From positions 1-17,551 of the forward strand of contig JADYYZ010000084.1 in NCBI GenBank assembly GCA_020853405.1: 17,551 bases of DNA, read 5' to 3'. The notes beneath the pieces are model-generated. The model was given only the letters and a program-made list of their open reading frames with translations. It ran no database searches and was not told the origin of the DNA. Below, piece after piece: positions 1-7,756 of this stretch. Made by a program: the position numbers and the translations under genes. Position 1 is the stretch's first letter. Every line of letters begins with the position of its first letter. This DNA comes from Acetobacteraceae bacterium (GTDB lineage Bacteria > Pseudomonadota > Alphaproteobacteria > Acetobacterales > Acetobacteraceae).

Positions 1-83
1 ACGGAGGCAGCCGCCAGCAGCCCGACCAGCGCCCATTCCGGCACCCAGGGATCGAACGCGATGCCGACCAGCGTGCGGTCCAT
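1..83 (-). CDS. Partial gene, N-terminus only; likely membrane protein of the MoxR/DUF4159 cluster
   Basis: An ATG on the minus strand at 83-81 opens a frame that leaves the window after 27 codons. It reads MDRTLVGIAFDPWVPEWALV followed by a hydrophobic run (GLLAAAS). The start lies 9 bases after the stop of the DUF4159 gene, with no clear Shine-Dalgarno, so it is probably the next gene of the same minus-strand operon. In alphaproteobacteria this module commonly continues with a large membrane protein carrying a glutamine-amidotransferase-like domain. The hydrophobic N-terminus fits that idea, but the visible part is too short to assign a family. Confidence 0.6.
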   Translation of the reverse strand, partial: MDRTLVGIAFDPWVPEWALVGLLAAAS

Positions 84-92
84 CGCCGCCGC

Positions 93-2822
93 CTACTGGC
101 CGAGCCGTTCGAGGATCGAGGGCACGTGCACCTGGTCACCCTTGTAGTTGCCGGTCAGCGCGTACATCACGAGGTTGACGCCGAACCGATAGGCAAGCGT
201 GCGCTGGCGTTCGCCGCCGGGCAGGGTGGCGAACGGGCGCCTGCCCTGGCCGTCCACCGCCCAGGCCGCGGCCCAGTCGTGGCCGCCGATGATCACCGGC
301 GAGACCGAATCGTTGGCACGGTCCTGGTCGCGCTGCACCCACACCTGGCCGCCGGCGTAGCGGCCGGGGAACTCGCCGAGCAGGTAGAAGGCGCGCGACA
401 GCACGTGGTCGGGCGGCACCGGCACCAGCGCCGGGATCGAGAGCGGGCGGCCGACCCGCCGCAGCGCCGCCGAGGCACCGGGCGAGAACCCCTCGCCCGA
501 ACCCTGGTCGCGGGTGTCGAACAGGATGATCCCGCCCTGGCGCATGAAATCGTTGAGCGCCGCCGCCGCCGCCGCGTCGGGTTCCGGCTGGGTGGCGCTG
601 AGCGGCCAGTACAGCAGCGGATAGAACGAGAGGTCGTCCCGCCCCGGCCGCACGCCGGCCGGCTCGCCAAGGCTCGCCGCGGTGCGGCGGTTGATGAAAT
701 CGGACAGGCCGCCGAGCCCCATGCGCGAGATATCGTCGAGCTCGGATTCGCCGGTGACCACGTAGGCGAGCCGCGTTTCCACCGCCCCGAGCGGCACGTC
801 GGAATCGGCCGCCGAGCCGGGCGGGGGCTGCGATTGCGCCAGCGCGGGCGCCGCCGCCAGCGCCAGCAGCACGAGGCCGGCCGCCGCGGCCCGCGCCGGC
901 AGCCGCACCAGGCCCCGCAGCACCAGCGAGATCAGCAGGTCGGCCAGCAGCAGCAGCAGCGCGAGGCCGAGCAGCAGCGAGGCAAGCGGCAGCTCGCTGC
1001 TGCCCTCGGCCAGCACCCGGCGCGGCACCGCCGCCGGCAGGACGAGCGCCGCCGGCGCCGCCAGCACCTGGCCGAGATTGAGCGCGCGCTTCGCCTCGCC
1101 GCTGCCGTAGAGTCCGGGCGGGTGGCGCGGACCCGGCACCCAGCCGGCAAGGTCGCGGCCCTCGATCGGCACCGCGCCCGGCGGTGGCGCCCCGAGCCTG
1201 CCGAAGCCGTCGAGGAGTTCCGAGGGCGGCAGCCGCGCCGTCTCCTCGATGCCCGACACCCCGGTCGAGATCGCGACCAGCCGCCGCAGCATCTCCACGA
1301 ACAGACCCGACAGCGGCAGGTTCGACCAGTCGCCGTTGGCGGTGACATGGAACAGGGTCACGGCGCCGCTGCCGCGGCGCTCGCCGGTGACCAGCGGCGT
1401 GCCATCCAGAAGTTTCGCCCAGGTGCGCTGCGCCAGCACCGGCGAGGGCTCGGCCAGCACCTGGCGCTCGACCGTGACATCGGCGGGCACGGCAAGCCCG
1501 GCGAACGGGCTGTCGGCGGGGAACTCGGCAAGCCCGGCCGGCCGCGCCCACGACATCGCGCCCCCCAGCTGGCGATCGCCTGCGCGCAGGCCCACGGGCA
1601 GCAGCTGGTCGGGCGATGCGGCCAGCCGCGGCCCGGCGAAGCGCACCAGCACGCCGCCCTTGGCCACCCAGGCATCGAGCGCCGAGGTCTCGTCGGGCCC
1701 CAGCTGGTCGAGGTCGGCCAGCACGATCATCGCGATCTCGCGCTTCAGCAGCTCGCGCACCGTGCCGCGCCGGATTTCGGCGAACGGCGCGAGCGCCCGG
1801 TCGAGGTAGAAAAGATCGCCGATCAGCGGCTGGTCGGCGGCGGTGGGGTTGCCGGAAACCAGCCCGACCGGGCGGCGCCGCCAGCGTTCGTCGGACAGCG
1901 CGACCGACGCCGCCGAATTCGCGCCCTCGAGCTCGACCCTGGCCAGGCGGTTGCGCAGTTCGGGCGGCAGCGACAGCGCCACCTCGGTCTCGGTGGCGCC
2001 TGGCGCGAAAGCGAGCGGCACCCGCGCGAGCGCCCTTGCGTCGGCGGTGCGCGCCAGCACCGCGGTCTCGCTTGGCACCTCCATCGCCGCCTGGCGGACG
2101 CCAAGCACGAGCCGCCCCTGCTCGGCGCGCGGCGGCAGCAGCACGCGCGCCGGCCGATCGGGGGCGGGCAGCAGCACCTCGAGCCGCCCCAGCCGCCCGA
2201 GCGCGGCCACGAGCTGCAGGGCGCCGGCTTCGTCGGCGTGCGCGAGGCCGTCTGCGACCCACACCACGCTTGCCGGGCCGGCAAGCGCCCCGGCTGCGGC
2301 CGCGGCCCCGGCGCGATCCGGCGGCCAGGGGTTCGGCCGCATCGCGGCCAGCCGCCGCCGCGCCTCGGCGGCGGGAAGGAAGATCGGGCCGGCGGGCGGC
2401 TCGCCGCGCGCCGATGCGCTGGTGGGCAGCAGCCCGACCGCCCTCCCCTCGCGCTCGGCCTGGTCGATCAGGCTCGCCAGTGCCGCGCGCTTCAGCGGCC
2501 AGTCGGGGCCGGAGGCCCAGCCGTCATCGACCACCAGCAGCAGCGGCCCCTCGCCGCCAGGCGAGCGCGCCGGGTTCAGCACCGGCTGGGCAAGCCCGAT
2601 GATCACCAGCGCCGCCGCGAGCAGGCGCAGGCACAGCAGCCACCACGGCGTGCGCGCCGCGGTCTCCTCGGGGTTGAGGCCGAACAGCAGGCGAATCGCC
2701 GGGAAGCCGATGCGCCGCGGCGCCGGCGGCGTCACCTTCAGCAGCCACCACAATACCGGCAGCCCCGCCAGCGCCAGCAGCAGCCAGGGTGCCGCGAAGG
2801 CGAGGGGACCGAGGCTCAGCAC
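93..2822 (-). CDS. BatA N-terminal / DUF4159 domain membrane protein
   Basis: This 909-residue protein starts at GTG (2822-2820) and ends at TAG (95-93). The N-terminus resembles the BatA/aerotolerance-regulator anchor: two membrane segments at about residues 9-29 and 60-80, with the intervening stretch starting near residue 35 (RRIGFPAIRLL). A von-Willebrand-like strand follows (LLLVVDDGWAS, about 95-104); its metal site lacks the usual DxSxS pattern. The middle has a Rossmann/amidotransferase-like stretch (PVGLVSGN to about AKGGVLVRFAG). Two further hydrophobic segments near 610-665 precede the DUF4159 domain, about 675-909 (key pieces LSFYPLLYWPL and GGIILFDTRD). DUF4159 has no established biochemical role. 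The start is 13 bases after the DUF58 stop, so the two are probably co-transcribed. By analogy with Bat and MoxR systems it may be a membrane scaffold for an ATPase-driven assembly or maturation process. Family assignment is firm; function is inferred. Confidence 0.9.
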   Translation of the reverse strand: MLSLGPLAFAAPWLLLALAGLPVLWWLLKVTPPAPRRIGFPAIRLLFGLNPEETAARTPWWLLCLRLLAAALVIIGLAQPVLNPARSPGGEGPLLLVVDDGWASGPDWPLKRAALASLIDQAEREGRAVGLLPTSASARGEPPAGPIFLPAAEARRRLAAMRPNPWPPDRAGAAAAAGALAGPASVVWVADGLAHADEAGALQLVAALGRLGRLEVLLPAPDRPARVLLPPRAEQGRLVLGVRQAAMEVPSETAVLARTADARALARVPLAFAPGATETEVALSLPPELRNRLARVELEGANSAASVALSDERWRRRPVGLVSGNPTAADQPLIGDLFYLDRALAPFAEIRRGTVRELLKREIAMIVLADLDQLGPDETSALDAWVAKGGVLVRFAGPRLAASPDQLLPVGLRAGDRQLGGAMSWARPAGLAEFPADSPFAGLAVPADVTVERQVLAEPSPVLAQRTWAKLLDGTPLVTGERRGSGAVTLFHVTANGDWSNLPLSGLFVEMLRRLVAISTGVSGIEETARLPPSELLDGFGRLGAPPPGAVPIEGRDLAGWVPGPRHPPGLYGSGEAKRALNLGQVLAAPAALVLPAAVPRRVLAEGSSELPLASLLLGLALLLLLADLLISLVLRGLVRLPARAAAAGLVLLALAAAPALAQSQPPPGSAADSDVPLGAVETRLAYVVTGESELDDISRMGLGGLSDFINRRTAASLGEPAGVRPGRDDLSFYPLLYWPLSATQPEPDAAAAAALNDFMRQGGIILFDTRDQGSGEGFSPGASAALRRVGRPLSIPALVPVPPDHVLSRAFYLLGEFPGRYAGGQVWVQRDQDRANDSVSPVIIGGHDWAAAWAVDGQGRRPFATLPGGERQRTLAYRFGVNLVMYALTGNYKGDQVHVPSILERLGQ

Positions 2823-2835
2823 GGAAGGCGCCCGA

Positions 2836-3783
2836 TCATTGCGGCGACAGCGCGGTATAGAGGCCGAGCAGCGCCGCCTCGGGCGGTTCGCTGGTGCGAT
2901 GGGTGGCGAAGCCCCAGCCGGCGGCGCGCGCGATCGCCTTCAGCCCCTCGCGCTGGGCGGCCAGCCGCTTCGCGTAGTCGCCGCGCACGCCTTCGACCCG
3001 GCCGATGATGTGGGCACCCTCCTGCTCCAGCCCCTCGAACCGCACCCGGCCGGCATAGGGCAGCGCCTCCTCGGCCGGGTCGAGGACCTGCAGCAGGTGG
3101 CCACTGGCGGGCGTCGCCGCCAGCCGCGAGACCACCGCCTGCACCTCGGCCAGCGGCGAGAGCAGGTCGCCCAGCAGCACCACGCGCGCGTGCCGGGCGA
3201 TGCGCTGGGCCGGCGGCAGGCCGGCCTGGCTGCCGGGATCGGGGGAGCGGGATGCGATCTCGGCCAGCAGGTCGAGCGCGCCGCGCCCGCCCAGCGGGCG
3301 CATGCCGTGCCCGATCAGCGCCACCCGTTCGCCGGCGCGCAGCAGCAGGCAGGCCAGCGCCAGCATCAGCAGTTCGGCGCGCTCCACCTTTTCCGGCAGC
3401 GACCGCTGCGAGCGCCAGCGCATGCTGGCCGAGCCATCGCACCACAGCCACACGGTCTGGGCGGCTTCCCATTCGGTCTCGCGCACGAAGGTGCGGTCGG
3501 ACTTGGCCGACTGGCGCCAGTCGATCCGGGCCACGGTGTCGCCGGCAAGGAACGGGCGGAACTGCCAGAAGGCATCGCCCTGGCCGACGCGCCGGCGCCC
3601 GTGCACGCCCTGGGCGACGGTCGTCGCCACCCGCTCGGCCGCCACCAGCAGCGGCGGGAAGCGGGCCGCGACGGCTTCGGCCCGGCGCGCGGCCAGCACC
3701 GGCGATGCCAGCGACGCCGGGTCGCTCCGGGCGGCCTGGTCGGCGCTGCCCTGCCGGCCGCCAGGCGCCGCGGTGCTGGTCAT
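2836..3783 (-). CDS. DUF58 domain protein (MoxR-associated)
   Basis: This 315-residue protein begins at ATG (3783-3781) and stops at TGA (2838-2836). The DUF58 signature is clear at residues 75-89 (FRPFLAGDTVARIDW). It is followed by RETEWE and a von-Willebrand-type metal site, CDGSAS, at 115-120, with the DxSxS residues D116, S118 and S120 intact. No transmembrane helix is evident, unlike longer DUF58 proteins, so it is probably cytoplasmic or peripheral. It lies 12 bases after the moxR stop. DUF58 proteins almost always travel with MoxR ATPases and are thought to be their partners or adaptors, with the von Willebrand fold binding a divalent metal and a client. The Ala/Ser-rich first 25 residues look disordered. 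Confidence 0.92.
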   Translation of the reverse strand: MTSTAAPGGRQGSADQAARSDPASLASPVLAARRAEAVAARFPPLLVAAERVATTVAQGVHGRRRVGQGDAFWQFRPFLAGDTVARIDWRQSAKSDRTFVRETEWEAAQTVWLWCDGSASMRWRSQRSLPEKVERAELLMLALACLLLRAGERVALIGHGMRPLGGRGALDLLAEIASRSPDPGSQAGLPPAQRIARHARVVLLGDLLSPLAEVQAVVSRLAATPASGHLLQVLDPAEEALPYAGRVRFEGLEQEGAHIIGRVEGVRGDYAKRLAAQREGLKAIARAAGWGFATHRTSEPPEAALLGLYTALSPQ

Positions 3784-3795
3784 CCGCGCCGCACC

Positions 3796-4848
3796 CTATC
3801 CCAGCAGCGCGGTCAGATCGGCGATCACCTGTGCGACGGTCAGCCCGTCCGCCCGGGCGGCGAACGACAGCGCCATGCGGTGGCGCAGCACCGGCGGCGC
3901 CAGCGCCGCGACATCCTCGATGCTGGGGGAAAGCCTGCCATCCAGCACGGCGCGGGCACGGCAGGCCAGCATCAGCGCCTGTGCTGCGCGCGGCCCCGGC
4001 CCCCACGAGACCTGGCGCCTCACGCCCTCGAGCGGCGTGGTTTCCGGCCGGCCGGCGCGCACGATCGAGAGGATCGCCTCGAGCACCGATTCGCCGACCG
4101 GCACCCGCCGGATCAGCCGCTGGGCGGCGATCAGCTCGGCTGCCGTCATCGCCTGGCGCGGGCTTTCCTCGTGCGCGCCGGTGGTCGCGAGCAGCATCGT
4201 GCGCTCGGCATCGAGGTCGGGGTAGCGCACCTCGACCTCCAGCAGGAAGCGGTCGAGCTGCGCCTCCGGCAGCGGGTAGGTGCCTTCCTGCTCGATCGGG
4301 TTCTGGGTCGCCAGCACATGGAACGGCGAGGGCAGCGGGTGGATCACGCCGCCGACCGAGACCTTGTGCTCCTGCATCGCCTGCAGCAGCGCCGACTGGG
4401 TGCGGGGGCTCGCCCGGTTGATCTCGTCGGCCATCAGCAGCTGGCAGAAGATCGGGCCGGGAATGAAGCGGAAACTGCGCCTGCCTTCGGCCGATTCGTC
4501 CAGCACCTCGCTGCCGATGATGTCCGACGGCATCAGGTCGGGGGTGAACTGCACGCGCTTCTCGGCGAGGCCCAGCACCGTGCCCAGCGCCTCGACCAGC
4601 TTGGTCTTGCCAAGGCCCGGCACGCCGACCAGCAGCAGGTGCCCGCCGGCCAGCAGCGTGATCAGGGTCTGGTCGACCACGTCCTGCTGGCCGAAGATCA
4701 CGCGCCCGATCTCGGCCCGCACGCTGGCCACCTTGCGCGTCAGCGCCTCGATCTCGTCGAGCAGCGCCTCGGCAGGGGGGGTGCCGGCGGCGGGGGCGGC
4801 GGGCCGGGTCGCGGATCCGCTCAGGAGACCTTCAACCATCGGGGGCAT
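3796..4848 (-). CDS. MoxR-family AAA+ ATPase
   Basis: This AAA+ ATPase of the MoxR family is about 350 residues long. Counting from ATG 4848, Walker A is GVPGLGKT at 75-82, Walker B LLMADEIN at 137-144, sensor 1 ATQNP at 180-184, and the arginine-finger region LPEAQLDRF at 193-201. The open frame extends to 5088, but that extra part is Arg/Gly-rich and overlaps the start of the divergent DUF1285 gene. I chose 4848 because an AGGT lies 4-7 bases upstream and the family N-terminus fits; ATG 4839 is the alternative. MoxR proteins act as chaperone-like ATPases with von-Willebrand partners, here the next two minus-strand genes. The AT-rich patch just upstream (4851-4860) may belong to its promoter. 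Confidence 0.93.
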   Translation of the reverse strand: MPPMVEGLLSGSATRPAAPAAGTPPAEALLDEIEALTRKVASVRAEIGRVIFGQQDVVDQTLITLLAGGHLLLVGVPGLGKTKLVEALGTVLGLAEKRVQFTPDLMPSDIIGSEVLDESAEGRRSFRFIPGPIFCQLLMADEINRASPRTQSALLQAMQEHKVSVGGVIHPLPSPFHVLATQNPIEQEGTYPLPEAQLDRFLLEVEVRYPDLDAERTMLLATTGAHEESPRQAMTAAELIAAQRLIRRVPVGESVLEAILSIVRAGRPETTPLEGVRRQVSWGPGPRAAQALMLACRARAVLDGRLSPSIEDVAALAPPVLRHRMALSFAARADGLTVAQVIADLTALLG

Positions 4849-4918
4849 GCTACCTATATTCGCTGCACGCGGGGAACCGCGTTGATCACGGGCGGTCCAC
4901 CAGTCACAGGGACGTGAC
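4849..4918. promoter_or_regulatory. Divergent intergenic region with two small inverted repeats
   Basis: This 70-base gap separates the divergent moxR and DUF1285 starts, so it should hold both promoters. It contains an AT-rich patch at 4851-4860 (TACCTATATT), unusual in this GC-rich sequence and placed just upstream of moxR. It also has an inverted repeat CGCGG-GGAA-CCGCG around 4868-4881, and a second, GTCAC-N6-GTGAC, at 4903-4918. The six-base spacer of the second holds AGGGA, the probable Shine-Dalgarno for DUF1285. I cannot name a promoter with a good -35 and -10 pair on either strand. Confidence 0.5.
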
Positions 4919-5536
4919 ATGCCAGGCGGCGTGACGCCAGCGAGCGATGGAATGCGGTTCGCCCCGGCCGATGCCGGCCGCGCCGCATCACCGATCCCCG
5001 GGCTTGCGCATCTTGCGCCCACGCTACGCCGCCCGCGCACGCCGGTGGAATGCGGCGACATCCCGATGCGGATCGCCCGCGACGGCACCTGGTACTACCA
5101 GGGCGGGCCGATCGGGCGGAAGGAGCTGGTCTGCCTGTTCGCCAGCGTGCTGCGCCGTGAGGCCGACGGCTACTGGCTGGTCACCCCGGCCGAGCGCGCC
5201 CGCATCGCGGTCGAGGATGCGCCCTTCGTCGCGGTCGAGCTGTTCCACTGCCCGGGCGCCTGCCCGTCGGGCCACGACCAGGTGATCTCGTTCCGCACCA
5301 ATGTCGATGCGATGGTCTCGGCCGGCCCCGACCACCCGATCCGGGTCGCGCGCGAGGCCGCTGCCGGCGCGCCGGTGCCGTACGTGATGGTGCGCGACGG
5401 GCTGGAGGCGCGGATCAACCGCGCGGTCTATTACGAACTGGTGGCGCTTTCGGTGCCCGAGCAGCTGGGCGGCGCGCGCTGCCTCGGCGTCTGGAGCCAG
5501 CGATCGTTCTTCCCGCTCGGCGATCCGGAGGCGTGA
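4919..5536 (+). CDS. DUF1285 domain protein
   Basis: This 205-residue protein starts at ATG 4919 with AGGGA six bases upstream and ends at TGA 5534-5536. The DUF1285 core is recognisable: CGDIPMRI (45-52), DGTWYYQGGPIGRKEL (55-70), then a region running to FVAVEL. The family has crystal structures from alphaproteobacteria but no established activity. The first 40 residues are Pro/Ala-rich and may be disordered; a later start at ATG 4952 is possible. The stop overlaps the GTG of the NUDIX gene by four bases (GTGA), which implies translational coupling. The adjacency to a MoxR cluster and a CoA-type NUDIX gene is a recurring alphaproteobacterial arrangement. No signal peptide or membrane segment is seen, so it is probably cytoplasmic. 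Confidence 0.92.
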   Translation: MPGGVTPASDGMRFAPADAGRAASPIPGLAHLAPTLRRPRTPVECGDIPMRIARDGTWYYQGGPIGRKELVCLFASVLRREADGYWLVTPAERARIAVEDAPFVAVELFHCPGACPSGHDQVISFRTNVDAMVSAGPDHPIRVAREAAAGAPVPYVMVRDGLEARINRAVYYELVALSVPEQLGGARCLGVWSQRSFFPLGDPEA

Positions 5537-6162
5537 GCACGCCGGCGGCAGCACCTGCAGAGGCCGGCGCCGACTGGCGCGGCAGGATCCTGCACGCCCT
5601 TGCCGCCGACGCCGGGCAGGCGCCCGCCGCCGGCGCGCGCGCGGCCCCGGCGGCGACGATCCCGCCGGCGGTGATCCCGGCGGCGGTGCTGGTGCCGATC
5701 GTGCTCTACCCCGCACCGGCGGTGCTGCTGACCCGGCGCACCGACCAGCTGCCCGCCCATGCCGGCCAGGTGAGTTTCCCGGGCGGGCGGATCAGCCCCG
5801 CCGACCGCGACGCCGCCGCCGCCGCGCTCCGCGAGACCGAGGAGGAGATCGGCCTGCCGCCAAGCGCGGTCGAGCTCGCCGGGCCGCTGCCGCGGCACCT
5901 GACCGGCACCGGCTATGCGATCGCGCCGATGGTCGGGCTGGTCCGCCCGCCGATGGCGCTTGCCCCGGACCCGCGCGAGGTGGCCGAGGTGTTCGAACTG
6001 CCGCTCGCCGTGCTGCTGGACGCCGCGGCGCCGCGCCAGGAGGAGATGCTGCTGCGCGGCGAGCGCCGACGCTTCTGGGTGATCCCGCACGCCCACCATC
6101 ACATCTGGGGCGCCACCGCGGCGATCCTGGTCAATCTCGGCCGCCTGCTGCGGGCGGCATAG
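5533..6162 (+). CDS. NUDIX hydrolase, CoA pyrophosphatase type
   Basis: This 209-residue NUDIX enzyme starts at GTG 5533, inside the DUF1285 stop, with GGAGG only one base upstream. The NUDIX box spans about 84-108 (GGRISPADRDAAAAALRETE then EEIGL). It has the one-residue longer spacing seen in YeaB/CoA-type enzymes and retains RE-x-x-EE, the metal-binding part. Just before it is the CoA-pyrophosphatase (UPF0035) signature LLTRRTDQLPAHAGQVSFPGG at 65-85; the family's conserved Arg in the middle is Pro here. Family members cleave CoA and related dinucleotides to 4'-phosphopantetheine and 3',5'-ADP. The stop TAG (6160-6162) lies at the edge of a 15-base tandem duplication. Substrate is inferred from the signature. 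Confidence 0.9.
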   Translation: MSTPAAAPAEAGADWRGRILHALAADAGQAPAAGARAAPAATIPPAVIPAAVLVPIVLYPAPAVLLTRRTDQLPAHAGQVSFPGGRISPADRDAAAAALRETEEEIGLPPSAVELAGPLPRHLTGTGYAIAPMVGLVRPPMALAPDPREVAEVFELPLAVLLDAAAPRQEEMLLRGERRRFWVIPHAHHHIWGATAAILVNLGRLLRAA

Positions 6163-6190
6163 GGGCGGGCAGCATAGGGGCGGGCAGCAT
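6161..6190 (+). repeat. 15-bp perfect tandem duplication
   Basis: The 15-base unit AGGGGCGGGCAGCAT occurs twice head to tail, at 6161-6175 and 6176-6190. The nine bases before it (GGGCGGCAT, 6152-6160) resemble the end of the unit, so a third degenerate copy may lie inside the NUDIX coding end. The duplication begins within the NUDIX stop codon and fills much of the gap before DUF6111. It looks like replication slippage. Confidence 0.85.
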
Positions 6191-6213
6191 CATGAGCGGG
6201 CGGGGCTGAGGCG

Positions 6214-6510
6214 ATGTGGCGCGCCTTCATCGAGGCGGTCGGGCCGTTCCTGGTGCCGTTCGCGCTCTATGTGCTGTGGCTCGCGGCCCTGAAGCGCTGG
6301 GGGCGCGAGGAGGAGGCGCCCGGCGAATCCGACGCGGCGGCGCCGGCCCGGCCGCACCCCTGGATCGCGCTGTCGGTGGCCGGCCTCGTGCTGGCCTTCG
6401 CCGTGCTCGCGCTCACCAGCAACCGCCAGCGGATGGCGGCAGGCAGCCAGTATGCGCCGGCGCAGCTGCGTGGCGGCGAGATCGTGCCCGGCGGCCCGGT
6501 GACCCGCTGA
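6214..6510 (+). CDS. DUF6111-type small membrane protein
   Basis: This 98-residue protein starts at ATG 6214, with GAGG two bases upstream (6208-6211), and stops at TGA 6508-6510. It has two hydrophobic segments, about residues 7-25 (VGPFLVPFALYVLWLAAL) and 50-67 (WIALSVAGLVLAFAVLAL), joined by a charged, Pro/Ala-rich loop. It then ends in a hydrophilic tail with YAPAQLRGGEIVPG. Size, topology and position between a CoA-type NUDIX gene and the CCA-adding enzyme match the DUF6111 family of alphaproteobacteria, recognised here from memory of that neighbourhood. No function is known. It is an inner-membrane protein, probably translated with its neighbours. Confidence 0.8.
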   Translation: MWRAFIEAVGPFLVPFALYVLWLAALKRWGREEEAPGESDAAAPARPHPWIALSVAGLVLAFAVLALTSNRQRMAAGSQYAPAQLRGGEIVPGGPVTR

Positions 6511-6550
6511 GCCGGTGACTTGCCGCACCGGCCGCGCTAGCGGTGCCTGC

Positions 6551-7747
6551 GTGCAGGACCGGTTCGTCATCACCCCGCCCGACTGGCTGGTGCGCGGCCC
6601 GGCCGCGCGCATCCTGGCGCTGCTGGCAGGGGCACGCGCGGTCGGCGGCGCCGTGCGCGACACCCTGGCCGGCCTTGCCGTCGCCGACATCGACCTTGCC
6701 ACCACGCTATCGCCCGAGGCGGTGGCAGCCCGCCTCGGCGAGGCCGGCATCAGGGTGGTGCCGACCGGCATCGCGCACGGCACCGTCACCGCCGTGCTCG
6801 ACGGCGCGCCGATCGAGATCACCACGCTCCGCCGCGACCTCGAAACCGACGGCAGGCACGCCGTGGTCGCCTTCGATGCCGACTGGCGCGAGGACGCCGC
6901 CCGGCGCGATTTCACCATCAACGCGATGTCGCTCGCCCCGGACGGCACCGTGTTCGACTATTTCGGCGGCCAGCCCGATCTCGCAGCGGGGCGGGTGCGC
7001 TTCGTCGGCGAGGCGCCGATGCGCATCGCCGAGGACTACCTGCGGGCGCTCCGCTGGTTCCGGTTCCAGGCCCGCTACGGCCGGGGCGCGCCCGACCCGG
7101 CGGCGCTGGCCGCGATCGAAGCCGCGGCACCCGCGCTTCGCCGCCTGTCCGCCGAGCGGGTCTGGAGCGAGCTGAAGCGCATCCTGGAGGCACCCGACCC
7201 GCGCGCCGTGCTCGGCCTGATGGAGGCGGCCGGCGTCGCCCGGGTGGTGCTGCCCGAGGGGACCGACCTCGCCGCACTCGACCGCCTGGTTGCCGCCGGT
7301 GCCCCCGCCGAGCCGCTGCTCAGGCTTTCCGTGCTGCTGGCGCCTGGCGCCGACCTCGACCGCTTCGCCCGGCGGCTCCGCCTGTCGGGCGAGGAGGCGG
7401 CTCGGCTTGCGGCCCTGCGCGCCGGCCCCGCACCGGTGCCGGAGAACGACGAGGCGGCGCTGCGCCGGCTGCTCGCCGAGTTCCCTGCTGGCCTGCTGGC
7501 GGGGCGCAGCTGGCGGGCCCAGCCCGGCCGGCCCGATCCCGCGTGGCAGGCGCTCCGCGCCCGGATCGCGGCGATGGCGGTGCCGGTATTCCCGCTCCGC
7601 GCCGCCGATCTCGGCCTGCCGGAAGGCCCGCGCGTCGGCCGGGCGCTGGCGGCGATGCGCGCTGCCTGGCTCGCGGGCGGCTGCGTCGCCGACCGCGCCA
7701 GCCTCGCCGCCGAGGCCCAGCGCCTGATCGCCTCCGGGCTGCTATAG
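6551..7747 (+). CDS. cca: CCA tRNA nucleotidyltransferase
   Basis: This class II nucleotidyltransferase adds or repairs the 3'-CCA end of tRNA. Counting from GTG 6551 it has 398 residues. Key motifs are GGAVRD (32-37), the catalytic carboxylates D46-I-D48 (DIDLATT), the template-region RRDFTINAM (118-126), and a helical segment RIAEDYLRALRWFRFQARYG. No HD phosphohydrolase motif is seen in the C-terminal third. An in-frame GTG at 6515, five bases after the DUF6111 stop, would add 12 residues (MTCRTGRASGAC). I prefer 6551 because QDRFVITPPDWL resembles the usual family start, but neither start has a good Shine-Dalgarno. The ABC exporter gene begins 9 bases after the TAG stop. Confidence 0.93.
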   Translation: MQDRFVITPPDWLVRGPAARILALLAGARAVGGAVRDTLAGLAVADIDLATTLSPEAVAARLGEAGIRVVPTGIAHGTVTAVLDGAPIEITTLRRDLETDGRHAVVAFDADWREDAARRDFTINAMSLAPDGTVFDYFGGQPDLAAGRVRFVGEAPMRIAEDYLRALRWFRFQARYGRGAPDPAALAAIEAAAPALRRLSAERVWSELKRILEAPDPRAVLGLMEAAGVARVVLPEGTDLAALDRLVAAGAPAEPLLRLSVLLAPGADLDRFARRLRLSGEEAARLAALRAGPAPVPENDEAALRRLLAEFPAGLLAGRSWRAQPGRPDPAWQALRARIAAMAVPVFPLRAADLGLPEGPRVGRALAAMRAAWLAGGCVADRASLAAEAQRLIASGLL

Positions 7748-7756
7748 GTCGGCCCG

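Noticed and set aside
126..3008. Long plus-strand open frame opposite the DUF4159 gene
   Set aside because: Low-complexity Arg/Gln-rich product, antisense to a recognised protein.
1843..4917. Very long plus-strand open frame opposite the MoxR, DUF58 and DUF4159 genes
   Set aside because: It is antisense to three clear genes and its protein is Arg/Gln/His-rich with no domain; GC-rich DNA keeps such frames open.
4903..4918. CRP/FNR-type operator
   Set aside because: The arms are GTCAC-N6-GTGAC, reverse in orientation to the CRP pattern TGTGA-N6-TCACA.
4849..5088. Extended N-terminus for moxR up to 5088
   Set aside because: It is Arg/Gly-rich, unlike MoxR N-termini, and overlaps the divergent DUF1285 coding start.
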